64,000 bases of DNA, taken from assembly GCF_013249045.1 (NCBI RefSeq), contig NZ_JABRWP010000010.1, positions 62,001 through 126,000 on the forward strand, given 5' to 3'. Below are positions 35,358 to 43,408 of this stretch, piece after piece. The notes beneath the pieces were generated by a model that saw nothing but the letters and a program-made list of their open reading frames with translations, was not told the DNA's origin and did not search any database. Every line of letters begins with the position of its first letter. Positions within the stretch are counted from its first letter, which is position 1. Both the position numbers and the translations under genes were made by a program. The stretch comes from Winogradskyella eckloniae. GTDB taxonomy: Bacteria > Bacteroidota > Bacteroidia > Flavobacteriales > Flavobacteriaceae.

Positions 35358-36290
35358 ATGTTTGGAAAGAAAAAACAAATTTCTACTATAGATAAAGACC
35401 AGTTAGAGCTTATAGAAAATGCTCAAAAGCGAATTAAGCAAAAGAAGCGTCTATATATTCATTTTGTTATTTTTTTAATCGGTTCAGTATTATTAATCTT
35501 ATCTGAAACCGTTTTAGGAATTGGTAAAAATTTAAAAATTGCTGGTATCAATTGGTTTGTGTTTGCAATTATCGGTTGGTTGTTTTTACTGATATATCAT
35601 TTTGTAAGTGTTTTTATTACTAATAAATTTATGGGCAAGGCTTGGGAAAAACAGCAGCTTGATAAACTCGTAAATCAACAACAAAATAGAATTGAAAAGT
35701 TAAAGCAAAACTTTTTAAAAGAGGAAACGAAAATGGCGCAGACCCAAGCGTATAATGAAAGTAAGGCTGATGTTGTGAGTTCGGAAAAAAAAAAGACTTC
35801 TGAGTTGACGATTATTGTAGCAGCAGGAGAAAATAATGCCATAGGTAAAGACAATAAGTTAATTTGGCATTTAAGTGATGATCTGAAACACTTTAAGGCG
35901 TTGACTAATGGACATCATATTATTATGGGGCGTAAAACGTTTGAAAGTTTCCCAAAACCTTTGCCAAATAGAACTCATATTGTTATCACTAGACAGAAAG
36001 ATTATCAGGTGCCTGATGGAATCATTACGGTTAACTCTTTAGAAGATGCTCTAGATGCTGCTAGATTTGATACGCAACCTTTTATAATAGGAGGCGGTGA
36101 GATTTACAAACAAGCAATGTCTATTGCTGATAAAATTGAAATAACAAGGGTGCATTCTGTTTTTGAAAATGCAGATACTTTTTTTCCAGACATTGATAAA
36201 ACAAAGTGGAAAGAAGTAAACAGAACAACGCATGAAGCCGACGAAAAACATGCTTACGCGTTTTCATTTATCACCTATTTAAAAATGTAA
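35358..36290 (+). CDS. Dihydrofolate reductase fused to an N-terminal 2TM domain
   Basis: The 310-aa protein has a basic N-terminus, two membrane helices (about 33-53 and 65-88) of the 2TM domain type with a MGKAWEKQQLDKLVNQQQ tail, a charged linker, and a complete DHFR from about residue 149: IIVAAGENNAIGKDNKLIWHL-like start, SDDLKHFKALTNG with the catalytic acid, IIMGRKTFESFPKPLPNR, and IIGGGEIYKQAM. It reduces dihydrofolate with NADPH, here at the membrane. No stop separates the parts. An internal ATG at residue 126 could also yield a soluble form. Its position downstream of thyA fits folate recycling. Confidence 0.9.
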   Translation: MFGKKKQISTIDKDQLELIENAQKRIKQKKRLYIHFVIFLIGSVLLILSETVLGIGKNLKIAGINWFVFAIIGWLFLLIYHFVSVFITNKFMGKAWEKQQLDKLVNQQQNRIEKLKQNFLKEETKMAQTQAYNESKADVVSSEKKKTSELTIIVAAGENNAIGKDNKLIWHLSDDLKHFKALTNGHHIIMGRKTFESFPKPLPNRTHIVITRQKDYQVPDGIITVNSLEDALDAARFDTQPFIIGGGEIYKQAMSIADKIEITRVHSVFENADTFFPDIDKTKWKEVNRTTHEADEKHAYAFSFITYLKM

Positions 36291-36311
36291 TAGGATAACC
36301 ATAAATAAAAA

Positions 36312-36350
36312 AACACCCTAACTAAATTTATGTTAGGGTGTTTTTTTTTG
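36312..36350. terminator. Bidirectional terminator between the DHFR fusion and metK
   Basis: AACACCCTAAC (36312-36322) and GTTAGGGTGTT (36332-36342) form a perfect 11-bp stem with a nine-base loop, flanked by A and T runs on either side. It serves the convergent DHFR-fusion and metK genes. Confidence 0.9.
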
Positions 36351-36367
36351 AATGAATGAGATAGCTC

Positions 36368-37621
36368 TTATAAGTTAAAAGCCTTTTTTACTTTATCTAC
36401 ATAGTCTAGTTTTTCCCAAGTGAATAATTCAACGTCTAAGTCAATGGTTTCACCATTTGGTTGCTGAAAAGATTTACTAACAATTTCATTTTGTCTTCCC
36501 ATATGGCCATATGCGGCTGTTTCGCTATACATGGGTTGACGTAATTTTAAGCGCTCTTCAATTGCTGCTGGTCTCATATCAAAAAGTTGTTCTACTTTCT
36601 TAGCAATTTCGCCATCCGTTAAATTAAATGGGCAAGTACCATAAGTTTCAATAAAAATTCCCATTGGTTCTACAACACCTATAGCATAAGAAACTTGCAC
36701 TAATACTTCTTCACACAAGCCTGCTGCAACTAGGTTTTTTGCAATATGTCTAGTAGCATAAGCGGCACTTCGATCTACTTTACTTGGATCTTTACCTGAA
36801 AATGCACCACCACCATGAGCGCCTTTACCACCATACGTATCTACAATAATTTTTCTACCTGTTAAACCAGTGTCACCATGAGGACCACCAATTACAAATT
36901 TCCCTGTAGGATTAATATGGTATGTAATATCGCTATTAAATAAGGGCTTTATATGCTCTGGTAACTTCGCTACAACTCTAGGAATTAAGACGTCTATAAT
37001 ATCCGTTCTAATTTTAGATAGCATTGCTTCGTCTTCGTCAAATTCATCATGTTGGGTAGAAACTACAATAGCATCTATGCGTTGAGGTGTGTTATCATCG
37101 CTATATTCAATGGTCACTTGGCTTTTAGAATCTGGTCTTAAATAAGTTATGTCCTTATTTTCGCGACGTAATTCAGCAAGTTCAATTAAAATTCTATGTG
37201 ACAAATCTAATGCAAGCGGCATATAGTTGTCGGTTTCGTTGGTCGCATAACCAAACATCATACCTTGGTCACCTGCACCTTGTTCTTCTTTTGTTGCTCT
37301 ATCTACACCACGATTAATCTCTTCAGACTGCTCGTGTATAGCAGAAAAAACACCACAAGAATTACCATCAAACATATACTCACTTTTAGTATAGCCAATT
37401 TTATTAATTGTATCTCTAGCTATTTTTTGAACGTCTAAGTACGTTTTTGATTTTACTTCACCAGCTAATACAACTTGCCCTGTAGTTACTAATGTTTCAC
37501 AAGCCACCTTTGATTCCTTATCAAAGGCTAAAAAGTTATCGATTAATGCATCGCTAATTTGGTCTGCTACTTTGTCTGGATGTCCTTCAGAAACACTTTC
37601 TGAAGTAAATAAATATGCCAT
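36368..37621 (-). CDS. metK: S-adenosylmethionine synthase
   Basis: The 417-aa enzyme makes SAM from methionine and ATP. The start [21 protein letters not shown] contains the catalytic His and Asp, followed by [12 protein letters not shown] and the P-loop-like [19 protein letters not shown]. Length is a little over the 384 of E. coli, as in Bacteroidota. Its leader (about 150 nt) contains a SAM-II-like aptamer, which would shut the gene down when SAM is high. Confidence 0.96.
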   Translation of the reverse strand: MAYLFTSESVSEGHPDKVADQISDALIDNFLAFDKESKVACETLVTTGQVVLAGEVKSKTYLDVQKIARDTINKIGYTKSEYMFDGNSCGVFSAIHEQSEEINRGVDRATKEEQGAGDQGMMFGYATNETDNYMPLALDLSHRILIELAELRRENKDITYLRPDSKSQVTIEYSDDNTPQRIDAIVVSTQHDEFDEDEAMLSKIRTDIIDVLIPRVVAKLPEHIKPLFNSDITYHINPTGKFVIGGPHGDTGLTGRKIIVDTYGGKGAHGGGAFSGKDPSKVDRSAAYATRHIAKNLVAAGLCEEVLVQVSYAIGVVEPMGIFIETYGTCPFNLTDGEIAKKVEQLFDMRPAAIEERLKLRQPMYSETAAYGHMGRQNEIVSKSFQQPNGETIDLDVELFTWEKLDYVDKVKKAFNL

Positions 37622-37691
37622 AAATCCTATTTTTAGGTTAGAGTCGTTGAAAAAAAATAAGATTGCAAATTTGCTAGAGAAGTTCTAAACT

Positions 37692-37768
37692 TTACTGCTT
37701 TAGCATTTTTTGTTTCAGTTGAATTTTTCAACGTCAGAGGTTGCAATCAGATCAAATTTTTCCTCTAA
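37692..37768 (-). promoter_or_regulatory. SAM-II-like riboswitch in the metK leader
   Basis: On the minus strand AGAGG (37766-37762) pairs with CCTCT (37740-37736) to form P1. Its loop holds TTTGATCTGATTGCAA. After a small inserted hairpin (GTTGAA-AAA-TTCAAC, 37732-37718) comes AAATGCTAAAGCAG (37708-37695), whose CAG pairs with the loop CTG as the pseudoknot P2. The order P1, UUGCAA, UGCUAAA and pseudoknot closely follows the SAM-II class known from alpha-proteobacteria and Bacteroidota. The motif begins about 150 nt and ends about 70 nt before the metK start. The rest of the 374-bp gap on this side holds only promoter-like boxes. Confidence 0.75.
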
Positions 37769-37783
37769 AATGTTTTGATACCA

Positions 37784-37791
37784 CAAAAGTA
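37784..37791 (-). promoter_or_regulatory. Promoter box for metK
   Basis: TACTTTTG on the minus strand fits the flavobacterial TAnnTTTG promoter box exactly. Transcription would start about eight bases downstream, just before the first strand of the SAM-II-like P1 helix. No clear TTG box is seen 19-20 bases upstream. Confidence 0.5.
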
Positions 37792-37870
37792 GAAAAATTA
37801 AATGAACTTTAAATTCATTTCAGTTTTTTTTATGATTTAACAACATTAATTATTTATGCCTGATTTTTAC

Positions 37871-37878
37871 TACTTTTG
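37871..37878 (+). promoter_or_regulatory. Promoter box for the alginate lyase gene
   Basis: TACTTTTG fits TAnnTTTG on the plus strand, about 118 bases before the alginate lyase start. It lies back to back with the metK promoter box in the same intergenic region. Confidence 0.45.
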
Positions 37879-37995
37879 AGCGAAGCCTTATAAATCTCTC
37901 AACTCAAAGTTTTTATATTTAATGCAAAGGCTCAATTGAAAACGCGAAAGGTGTTTTCTTGAAGAATAACAGTATATAATTAAAAGAATAAATAA

Positions 37996-39198
37996 ATGAA
38001 AGTTTTAACACGTCTCTACATCTTGGTGTTTTTTATGGTTTTGTGTAATTGTAGTTCTAAAGATTCTGATGAAGTAGAACAGCATGAAAATTTAACAATG
38101 TCAGCAATTACAGAGTTCTCGGCTAACGAACAAACACAATATGTATCTGTAGTTTCGAATTTAGATTGGAGTGCAAGTACCACTGCAGATTGGATTTCGG
38201 TGTCTCCATCTAGTGGTGAAAATAGTGGTACATTATATATAACAGTACAACCTAATGAAACAGCAACTATTAGAACAGGTGTGGTAAGTGTTATAGGTGG
38301 AAGCATTTCTAGAGCCCTAACTATTTCTCAAGCTGCAGGAGCAGAAAGCTCTGGTTTAAATCCTAATCTGGCACCTTCAGAAAATTTTGATTTATCAACA
38401 TGGAAGTTAAGTATACCAGATGATCAAGGAAACGGAACCGCATCGACTATTACAGTTAGTGAAATAAATCAAGGCTATCAAAACAGTGCATACTTCTATA
38501 CAGCTGCGGATGGTGGTATGGTTTTTAAATGTCCTGTGGCTGGGTTTACCACATCTACAAACACCAGTTATACCAGAGTAGAATTACGTGAGATGTTAAG
38601 AGGAACAAATACAAGTATAGGTACACAAGGTGTTAATGGAAACAACTGGGTTTTTGGTACAGCACCTGCTGCAGATATTAATGCAGCTGCCGCTTACGAT
38701 GGTGAAATGAACGCTACACTAGCCGTAAATCATGTTACTACAACAGGAAGTAATAGTCATGTTGGACGTGTCATTATTGGTCAAATACATGCCAATGATG
38801 ATGAGCCCATTAGATTATATTATAGAAAGTTACCGAATAATACATTAGGGTCCATATATTTTGCGCACGAACCTACAGATGGCAATGGCGATGAGCAATG
38901 GCATGAAATGATAGGCTCTAGGAGTAATAATATTGCTAATCCAGAAGATGGTATTGCATTAAATGAAGTATTTAGTTACACAATAAAAGTTATAGGTGAT
39001 AGTTTAACGTGTACCATAAAAAGAGAAGGTAAGGCTGATGTTATAAAAACTATTGATATGGTAAACAGTGGTTTTAATGTAGGCGGACAGTACATGTATT
39101 TTAAAGCAGGTCTGTATCAAGCCAACAACACTGGTAATGATGATGACTATGTACAGGCAACATTTTATGAATTAAATAAATCACATACCGTAAATTAG
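37996..39198 (+). CDS. Alginate lyase lipoprotein (PL7) with BACON domain
   Basis: The 400-aa protein has a lipoprotein signal (Cys19 in VLCNCSSKDSD), a BACON domain at about residues 38-113 (VSVVSNLDWSASTTADWISV and ALTISQAAG), and a polysaccharide lyase family 7 domain at about 130-395. The PL7 hallmarks are all present: RVELREMLR for the substrate Arg/Glu, GQIHAND as the QIH motif, and YFKAGLYQAN near the end. It is predicted to cleave alginate by beta-elimination at the cell surface. No SusCD pair or other carbohydrate genes surround it, which is unusual for this family in Bacteroidota. Confidence 0.9.
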   Translation: MKVLTRLYILVFFMVLCNCSSKDSDEVEQHENLTMSAITEFSANEQTQYVSVVSNLDWSASTTADWISVSPSSGENSGTLYITVQPNETATIRTGVVSVIGGSISRALTISQAAGAESSGLNPNLAPSENFDLSTWKLSIPDDQGNGTASTITVSEINQGYQNSAYFYTAADGGMVFKCPVAGFTTSTNTSYTRVELREMLRGTNTSIGTQGVNGNNWVFGTAPAADINAAAAYDGEMNATLAVNHVTTTGSNSHVGRVIIGQIHANDDEPIRLYYRKLPNNTLGSIYFAHEPTDGNGDEQWHEMIGSRSNNIANPEDGIALNEVFSYTIKVIGDSLTCTIKREGKADVIKTIDMVNSGFNVGGQYMYFKAGLYQANNTGNDDDYVQATFYELNKSHTVN

Positions 39199-39231
39199 TA
39201 TTTCACTTTATAAACTACTTACATTCGCAAT

Positions 39232-39642
39232 ATGTTATCAAAAAAGACAAAATACGGAATAAAGGCCTTAGTGTATTTGGCGAAGCAAGAAGATAGAATG
39301 CCTGTGCAAATTTCTGTTATTTCTAAATCAGAAAATATCTCGCGTAAATTTTTAGAAAGTATTTTATTGTCTTTAAGAAAGAATGGATTGTTAGGATCAA
39401 AAAAAGGAAAAGGAGGAGGTTATTACTTATTAAAAGATCCCAAAGACATTCCTATGACAACTGTAATGAGGTTATTAGAAGGTCCTATTGCAATGGTGCC
39501 TTGTGTGAGTTTAAATTTTTATGAAAAATGCGATGATTGCCTAGATGAAGAGGCATGCGCCGTAAATAAACTTATGCTAAAAGTACGTGATAATACTTTA
39601 GATATTTTTAGAAATACAACCTTGGCAGACTTGTCTAATTAA
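39232..39642 (+). CDS. Rrf2-family transcriptional regulator
   Basis: The 136-aa protein has the family's winged helix (MLSKKTKYGIKALVYLAKQ, then ISVISKSENISRKFLESILL) and wing sequence GSKKGKGGGYYLLKDP. A cysteine cluster follows at C91, C100, C103 and C109. This spacing differs from IscR, but the residues could hold an Fe-S cluster or act as a thiol sensor. Rrf2 members include CymR, which represses cysteine genes in Bacillus. Position directly before the sulfate assimilation genes and a palindrome at 39721-39739 suggest that it controls them. Confidence 0.9.
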   Translation: MLSKKTKYGIKALVYLAKQEDRMPVQISVISKSENISRKFLESILLSLRKNGLLGSKKGKGGGYYLLKDPKDIPMTTVMRLLEGPIAMVPCVSLNFYEKCDDCLDEEACAVNKLMLKVRDNTLDIFRNTTLADLSN

Positions 39643-39707
39643 CAAATTCTTAATATTTAGTGCTTATTTTTTCGAAATTTTTATAAGATTTTTTGAAATA
39701 AATGTTT

Positions 39708-39739
39708 TATGTTTGTATTATCCTATTAAATCGATAGGA
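39708..39739 (+). promoter_or_regulatory. Promoter box and palindromic operator upstream of cysH
   Basis: TATGTTTG at 39708-39715 fits the TAnnTTTG promoter box. Immediately downstream TCCTAT-taaatcg-ATAGGA (39721-39739) is a perfect six-base inverted repeat, which would cover the expected start of transcription. The CC...GG layout in an A/T background resembles operators of Rrf2 regulators such as CymR. It lies 66 bases after the Rrf2 gene's end codon and 119 bases before cysH. The leader after it shows no strong hairpin. Confidence 0.6.
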
Positions 39740-39857
39740 ATTAAAGAATAGTAAATTAATAGCAACGCATTAAAAGTATAACATAAGGCCATCAGAATTC
39801 AAACACATTAAAGATTGGTACTTATGGAATGCACTTTAGAAAATATATAATCAAATA

Positions 39858-40478
39858 ATGATAGACATTGATATAGACGTTTGGAACAAGAAATTAAGGG
39901 ATAAAACACCTGTCGAAATTGCAGAATGGGCTTTAAAGCTTACGGATAATTATATTGTAACCACAAGTTTTGGAATATATTCTTCTGTTTTATTAAGTAC
40001 AATGTCTCAACTCGATAAAGATATCCGCGTAGTTTGGTGTGATACACTTTATAATCAACCGACTACTTACGAGCATGCAGAAAAATTAATAGAAAAGTAT
40101 AATCTAAATATTCATAAGTATCAAAGTTTATATACTAAAGAGGAGATTGATGCTACTATAGGTTTACCAAGTTTAGAAGATGATAATCATGCTGTGTTTT
40201 CGGAAGCCGTAAAATTAGAACCGTTTAGGAGAGCTTTAAAGGAGCAAAATCCAGACATATGGTTTACAAATATTAGAGTTAGACAAACAGAATATAGAGA
40301 CAAGAAAGATATTTTAAGTTATAGTAAAGATGGCATTCTTAAAGTCAGTCCATTTTACTATTGGAGTAATGAAGATTTAGATCAATATATTGAAGAACGT
40401 CAATTGGCCAAAAACAATTACTACTTCGATCCAATAAAAGCATTACTTAATAGAGAATGTGGCATTCACCTTCAATAA
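39858..40478 (+). CDS. cysH: Phosphoadenylyl-sulfate (PAPS-type) reductase
   Basis: The 206-aa protein reduces activated sulfate to sulfite with thioredoxin. Visible features are TSFGIYSSVLLS (the PP-loop equivalent), VVWCDTLYNQPTTYEHAEKL, the RVRQTEYR arginines, and the catalytic Cys201 in RECGIHLQ at the C-terminus. The extra CC-CxxC iron-sulfur cysteines of APS reductases are missing, so it should use PAPS. It is slightly shorter than E. coli CysH (244). It begins the sulfur assimilation operon, nine bases before the sulfite reductase. No cysD, cysN or cysC lies in the cluster. Confidence 0.88.
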   Translation: MIDIDIDVWNKKLRDKTPVEIAEWALKLTDNYIVTTSFGIYSSVLLSTMSQLDKDIRVVWCDTLYNQPTTYEHAEKLIEKYNLNIHKYQSLYTKEEIDATIGLPSLEDDNHAVFSEAVKLEPFRRALKEQNPDIWFTNIRVRQTEYRDKKDILSYSKDGILKVSPFYYWSNEDLDQYIEERQLAKNNYYFDPIKALLNRECGIHLQ

Positions 40479-40487
40479 CTACAACAC

Positions 40488-42581
40488 ATGCAAAGTTTTA
40501 GAACAGAAATAGAAAATCCGGTAGTAGAAAAGGATATCATTGAATTAGCTAATAAAATTGAGCTTTTTAACACTGGTAAAATTGATGAGGAAAAGTTTAG
40601 AAGTCTTCGATTAGCGCGAGGTGTATATGGACAGCGCCAAGAAGGTGTGCAAATGATTAGAATTAAGTTGCCATATGGTAAGGTAATGAGTAATCAGCTG
40701 CGCAGAATTTCTGAAGTTTCAGACGAGTATTCTAGAGGTAGATTACATATCACAACACGTCAAGATATACAGATTCACCATGTAGATTTAAACAGAACGC
40801 CAGAATTATGGGCAGAGTTAGAACGTGATGACGTTACCTTAAGAGAAGCTTGTGGTAATGTCGTAAGAAATGTAACCGCTTCAGAAACGGCTGGTATTGA
40901 TGTCAATGAGCCTTTTGATGTGTCACCATATGCAGATGCCTTATTTAAGTTCTTTTTACGTAACCCAATTTGTCAAGAAATGGGGCGTAAATTCAAAGTA
41001 TCTTTTTCTGCAACAGATGAAGATACTGGCTTATCGTATTTACATGATTTGGGTTTTATTGCCAAAATTGAAAATGGTATACGAGGATTTAAAGTTATGG
41101 CAGCTGGTGGTTTAGGGTCGCAACCACGTCACGCAGAAATATTATATGATTTTTTACCTTCAGATAAAATAATTCCAGTAATGGAAGGCGTACTACGTGT
41201 GTTTGATCGTTATGGAGAGCGTAAAAGCCGTGCTAAAGCTCGAATGAAATTTTTATTAAAAGACATCGGACTAGAGGCTTTTAGAAAATTAATTGAGGAA
41301 GAGCAAAAAGCAATTGAATTTAAAAGCGTTGCCATTGATGCAGCATCTTATGTAGCTTCAACTCCTGTTTCAGTAGAAGCACCAAAGGTTGAAATAAAAA
41401 ATGAAGCAGCATTTAACTTATGGAAGTCAACAAATTTAATTCCTCAAAAGCAAAGCGGTTATGTAGCTATAGGAATCAAAGTATTATTAGGTGATTTTTA
41501 TACTGATAAAGCACGTTTATTAGCAGACTTGGTAGATAAATATGCAGCAGGTGAGATAAGATTAACCTTGCGACAAAATATTGTAATACCGTTTGTAAAA
41601 GAAGAATTGATTCCGTTGTTCTATCAAGAATTAGAAAAATTAAATTTTGTAGAAGCTGGTTATAATAAAGCCGTTGATATTACAGCCTGTCCAGGAACAG
41701 ATACTTGTAATCTAGGTATAGCGAGCAGTACAGGAATTTCTGTAGAGTTAGAAAGAGTCATAAAAGCAGAATATCCTCAGTATTTAAAAAACGAAGATCT
41801 TATTATTAAAATTAGTGGTTGCATGAATGCTTGTGGACAGCATAATATGGCCAACATAGGTTTTCAAGGGATGACAGTAAGAACACCAGATAAATTAGTT
41901 GCACCTGCATTACAGGTCTTATTAGGTGGTGGAAATTTAGGAAATGGTAACGGAATATTTGCTGATAAGGTTGTAAAAGTACCTAGTAAAAGAGGACCTG
42001 AAGCATTAAGACGTGTTTTAAATGATTTTGAAGCTAATGCTAACGGTAAACCTTTTGTAGAGTATTATAAAGAAAAAGGAGAAAAGTATTTCTATGATTT
42101 CTTAAGTGATTTACAAGATGTTTCTAATCTAACTCAAGAAGATTTTATTGATTGGGGAGAGGAAGAAAAATATGTTAAGGAAATCGGTATTGGTGAATGT
42201 GCAGGAGTCGTTATTGATTTAATTGCAACATTGTTTTTAGAGAGCGATGAAAAAATAGCCAATGCTAAAGAAGCTTACGACAATAAAGTCTATTCAGGTG
42301 CAATTTATTATGCATATCAATCCATGGTAAATTCAGCAAAAGCATCATTGTTAGCAGAAAATAAGAAAACAAATACACATGCCAGTATTATTTCTCAATT
42401 TGATGAACTCTTTGTCGCATCTGGGAAAATTGCGTTAGGCTCGTCGTTTGCAGATATTATTTACCAAATAAAAGCCTATGCACCTCAACAAGATTTTGCA
42501 AAAAATTATATAAATGCAGCACAACAATTTTTAACTAACGTAAGGGAATATAGAGCCTCTCAGGTTGCAGTAAATATCTAA
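40488..42581 (+). CDS. Ferredoxin-type sulfite reductase fused to a C-terminal HEPN domain
   Basis: The 697-aa protein has the two-repeat nitrite/sulfite reductase structure (about residues 1-560): RGVYGQRQEGVQMIRIKLP, RLHITTRQDIQIHHV, then the second repeat with ITLRQN-like IRLTLRQNIVIPFV. The siroheme/4Fe-4S cysteines are in TACPGTDTCNLGIAS and ISGCMNACGQHNMA. It reduces sulfite to sulfide with electrons from ferredoxin. From about 565 to 697 an all-helical HEPN-like domain follows (YSGAIYYAYQSMVNSAKASLL and NKKTNTHASIISQF); the RNase-type RxxxxH arginine is not evident. Ferredoxin and a reductase are in the same operon. Confidence 0.88.
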   Translation: MQSFRTEIENPVVEKDIIELANKIELFNTGKIDEEKFRSLRLARGVYGQRQEGVQMIRIKLPYGKVMSNQLRRISEVSDEYSRGRLHITTRQDIQIHHVDLNRTPELWAELERDDVTLREACGNVVRNVTASETAGIDVNEPFDVSPYADALFKFFLRNPICQEMGRKFKVSFSATDEDTGLSYLHDLGFIAKIENGIRGFKVMAAGGLGSQPRHAEILYDFLPSDKIIPVMEGVLRVFDRYGERKSRAKARMKFLLKDIGLEAFRKLIEEEQKAIEFKSVAIDAASYVASTPVSVEAPKVEIKNEAAFNLWKSTNLIPQKQSGYVAIGIKVLLGDFYTDKARLLADLVDKYAAGEIRLTLRQNIVIPFVKEELIPLFYQELEKLNFVEAGYNKAVDITACPGTDTCNLGIASSTGISVELERVIKAEYPQYLKNEDLIIKISGCMNACGQHNMANIGFQGMTVRTPDKLVAPALQVLLGGGNLGNGNGIFADKVVKVPSKRGPEALRRVLNDFEANANGKPFVEYYKEKGEKYFYDFLSDLQDVSNLTQEDFIDWGEEEKYVKEIGIGECAGVVIDLIATLFLESDEKIANAKEAYDNKVYSGAIYYAYQSMVNSAKASLLAENKKTNTHASIISQFDELFVASGKIALGSSFADIIYQIKAYAPQQDFAKNYINAAQQFLTNVREYRASQVAVNI

Positions 42582-42585
42582 AATT

Positions 42586-43359
42586 ATGACACCAAGATTA
42601 ACCATAGTCGGCGCAGGTCCAGGCGATATAGATTTAATTACAGTTAAGGCGATTAAAGTAATTAAGTCTGCAAATGTCATTTTATACGATGCACTTGTTA
42701 ATGTAGAATTATTAGAATACGCTTCACCCAATGCCGAATTAATTTTTGTAGGTAAACAAAAAGGATGTTATGCGTATCATCAAAATCAAATCAATGAACT
42801 TATCGTAGAACGTGCTTTAAAATTTGGACACGTTGTTCGGTTAAAAGGAGGAGATCCGTTTATTTTTGGTCGTGGTTCAGAAGAATTAGAGTACGCTAAA
42901 GAATACGCTATAGAAGTGGCATTTGTGCCAGGTGTATCATCTTCTGCGGCTGTACCAGCATCGCAAGGAATTCCATTGACCAAACGCCATGTTTCCGAAA
43001 GTTTTTGGGTCATTACAGGAACAACGCAGTCGCATAAAATTTCAGGAGATATTGCCTTAGCAGCCAAATCTACGGCAACGGTTGTCATCTTAATGGGCAT
43101 GAGTAAGCTTTCAGAAATTGTACAAATATTTTCAAATGTAGGGAAGTCAGAAACGCCTATCGCCATTATACAAAATGGAACACGAGTAAATGAAAAAGTT
43201 GGTATTGGAACGATTTCAAATATAGAAGCTATAGTTGAAGAAAAACAGTTAACCAATCCTGCGATAATAATTATAGGAGACGTTGTCAACGCACGTGTAG
43301 ATCTTTCAGATATTTATTCTAGAGCAGATTTAGCGTATCAAAAAGCCAAAAGTGCTTAA
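42586..43359 (+). CDS. cobA: Uroporphyrinogen-III C-methyltransferase
   Basis: The 257-aa SUMT adds two methyl groups from SAM to uroporphyrinogen III, giving precorrin-2 for siroheme. Family motifs are VGAGPGDIDLITVKAIKVI, VLYDALV-like VILYDALVNVELLEY, VVRLKGGDPFIFGRGSEE, VPGVSSSAAVPASQGIPLTKR and the VILMGMSKL stretch. It is four bases downstream of the sulfite reductase, whose prosthetic group it helps to make. The dehydrogenase/ferrochelatase that completes siroheme (Met8/CysG N-terminal type) is not in the cluster. Confidence 0.93.
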   Translation: MTPRLTIVGAGPGDIDLITVKAIKVIKSANVILYDALVNVELLEYASPNAELIFVGKQKGCYAYHQNQINELIVERALKFGHVVRLKGGDPFIFGRGSEELEYAKEYAIEVAFVPGVSSSAAVPASQGIPLTKRHVSESFWVITGTTQSHKISGDIALAAKSTATVVILMGMSKLSEIVQIFSNVGKSETPIAIIQNGTRVNEKVGIGTISNIEAIVEEKQLTNPAIIIIGDVVNARVDLSDIYSRADLAYQKAKSA

Positions 43360-43408
43360 TAAAAATAAAAAACAAATTGATTAAGAATTAGTCGAAAAAA
43401 GATAGATT

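Noticed and set aside
42786-43289. A 167-codon frame antisense to cobA
   Set aside because: Fully covered by a clear SUMT gene, with no domain of its own.
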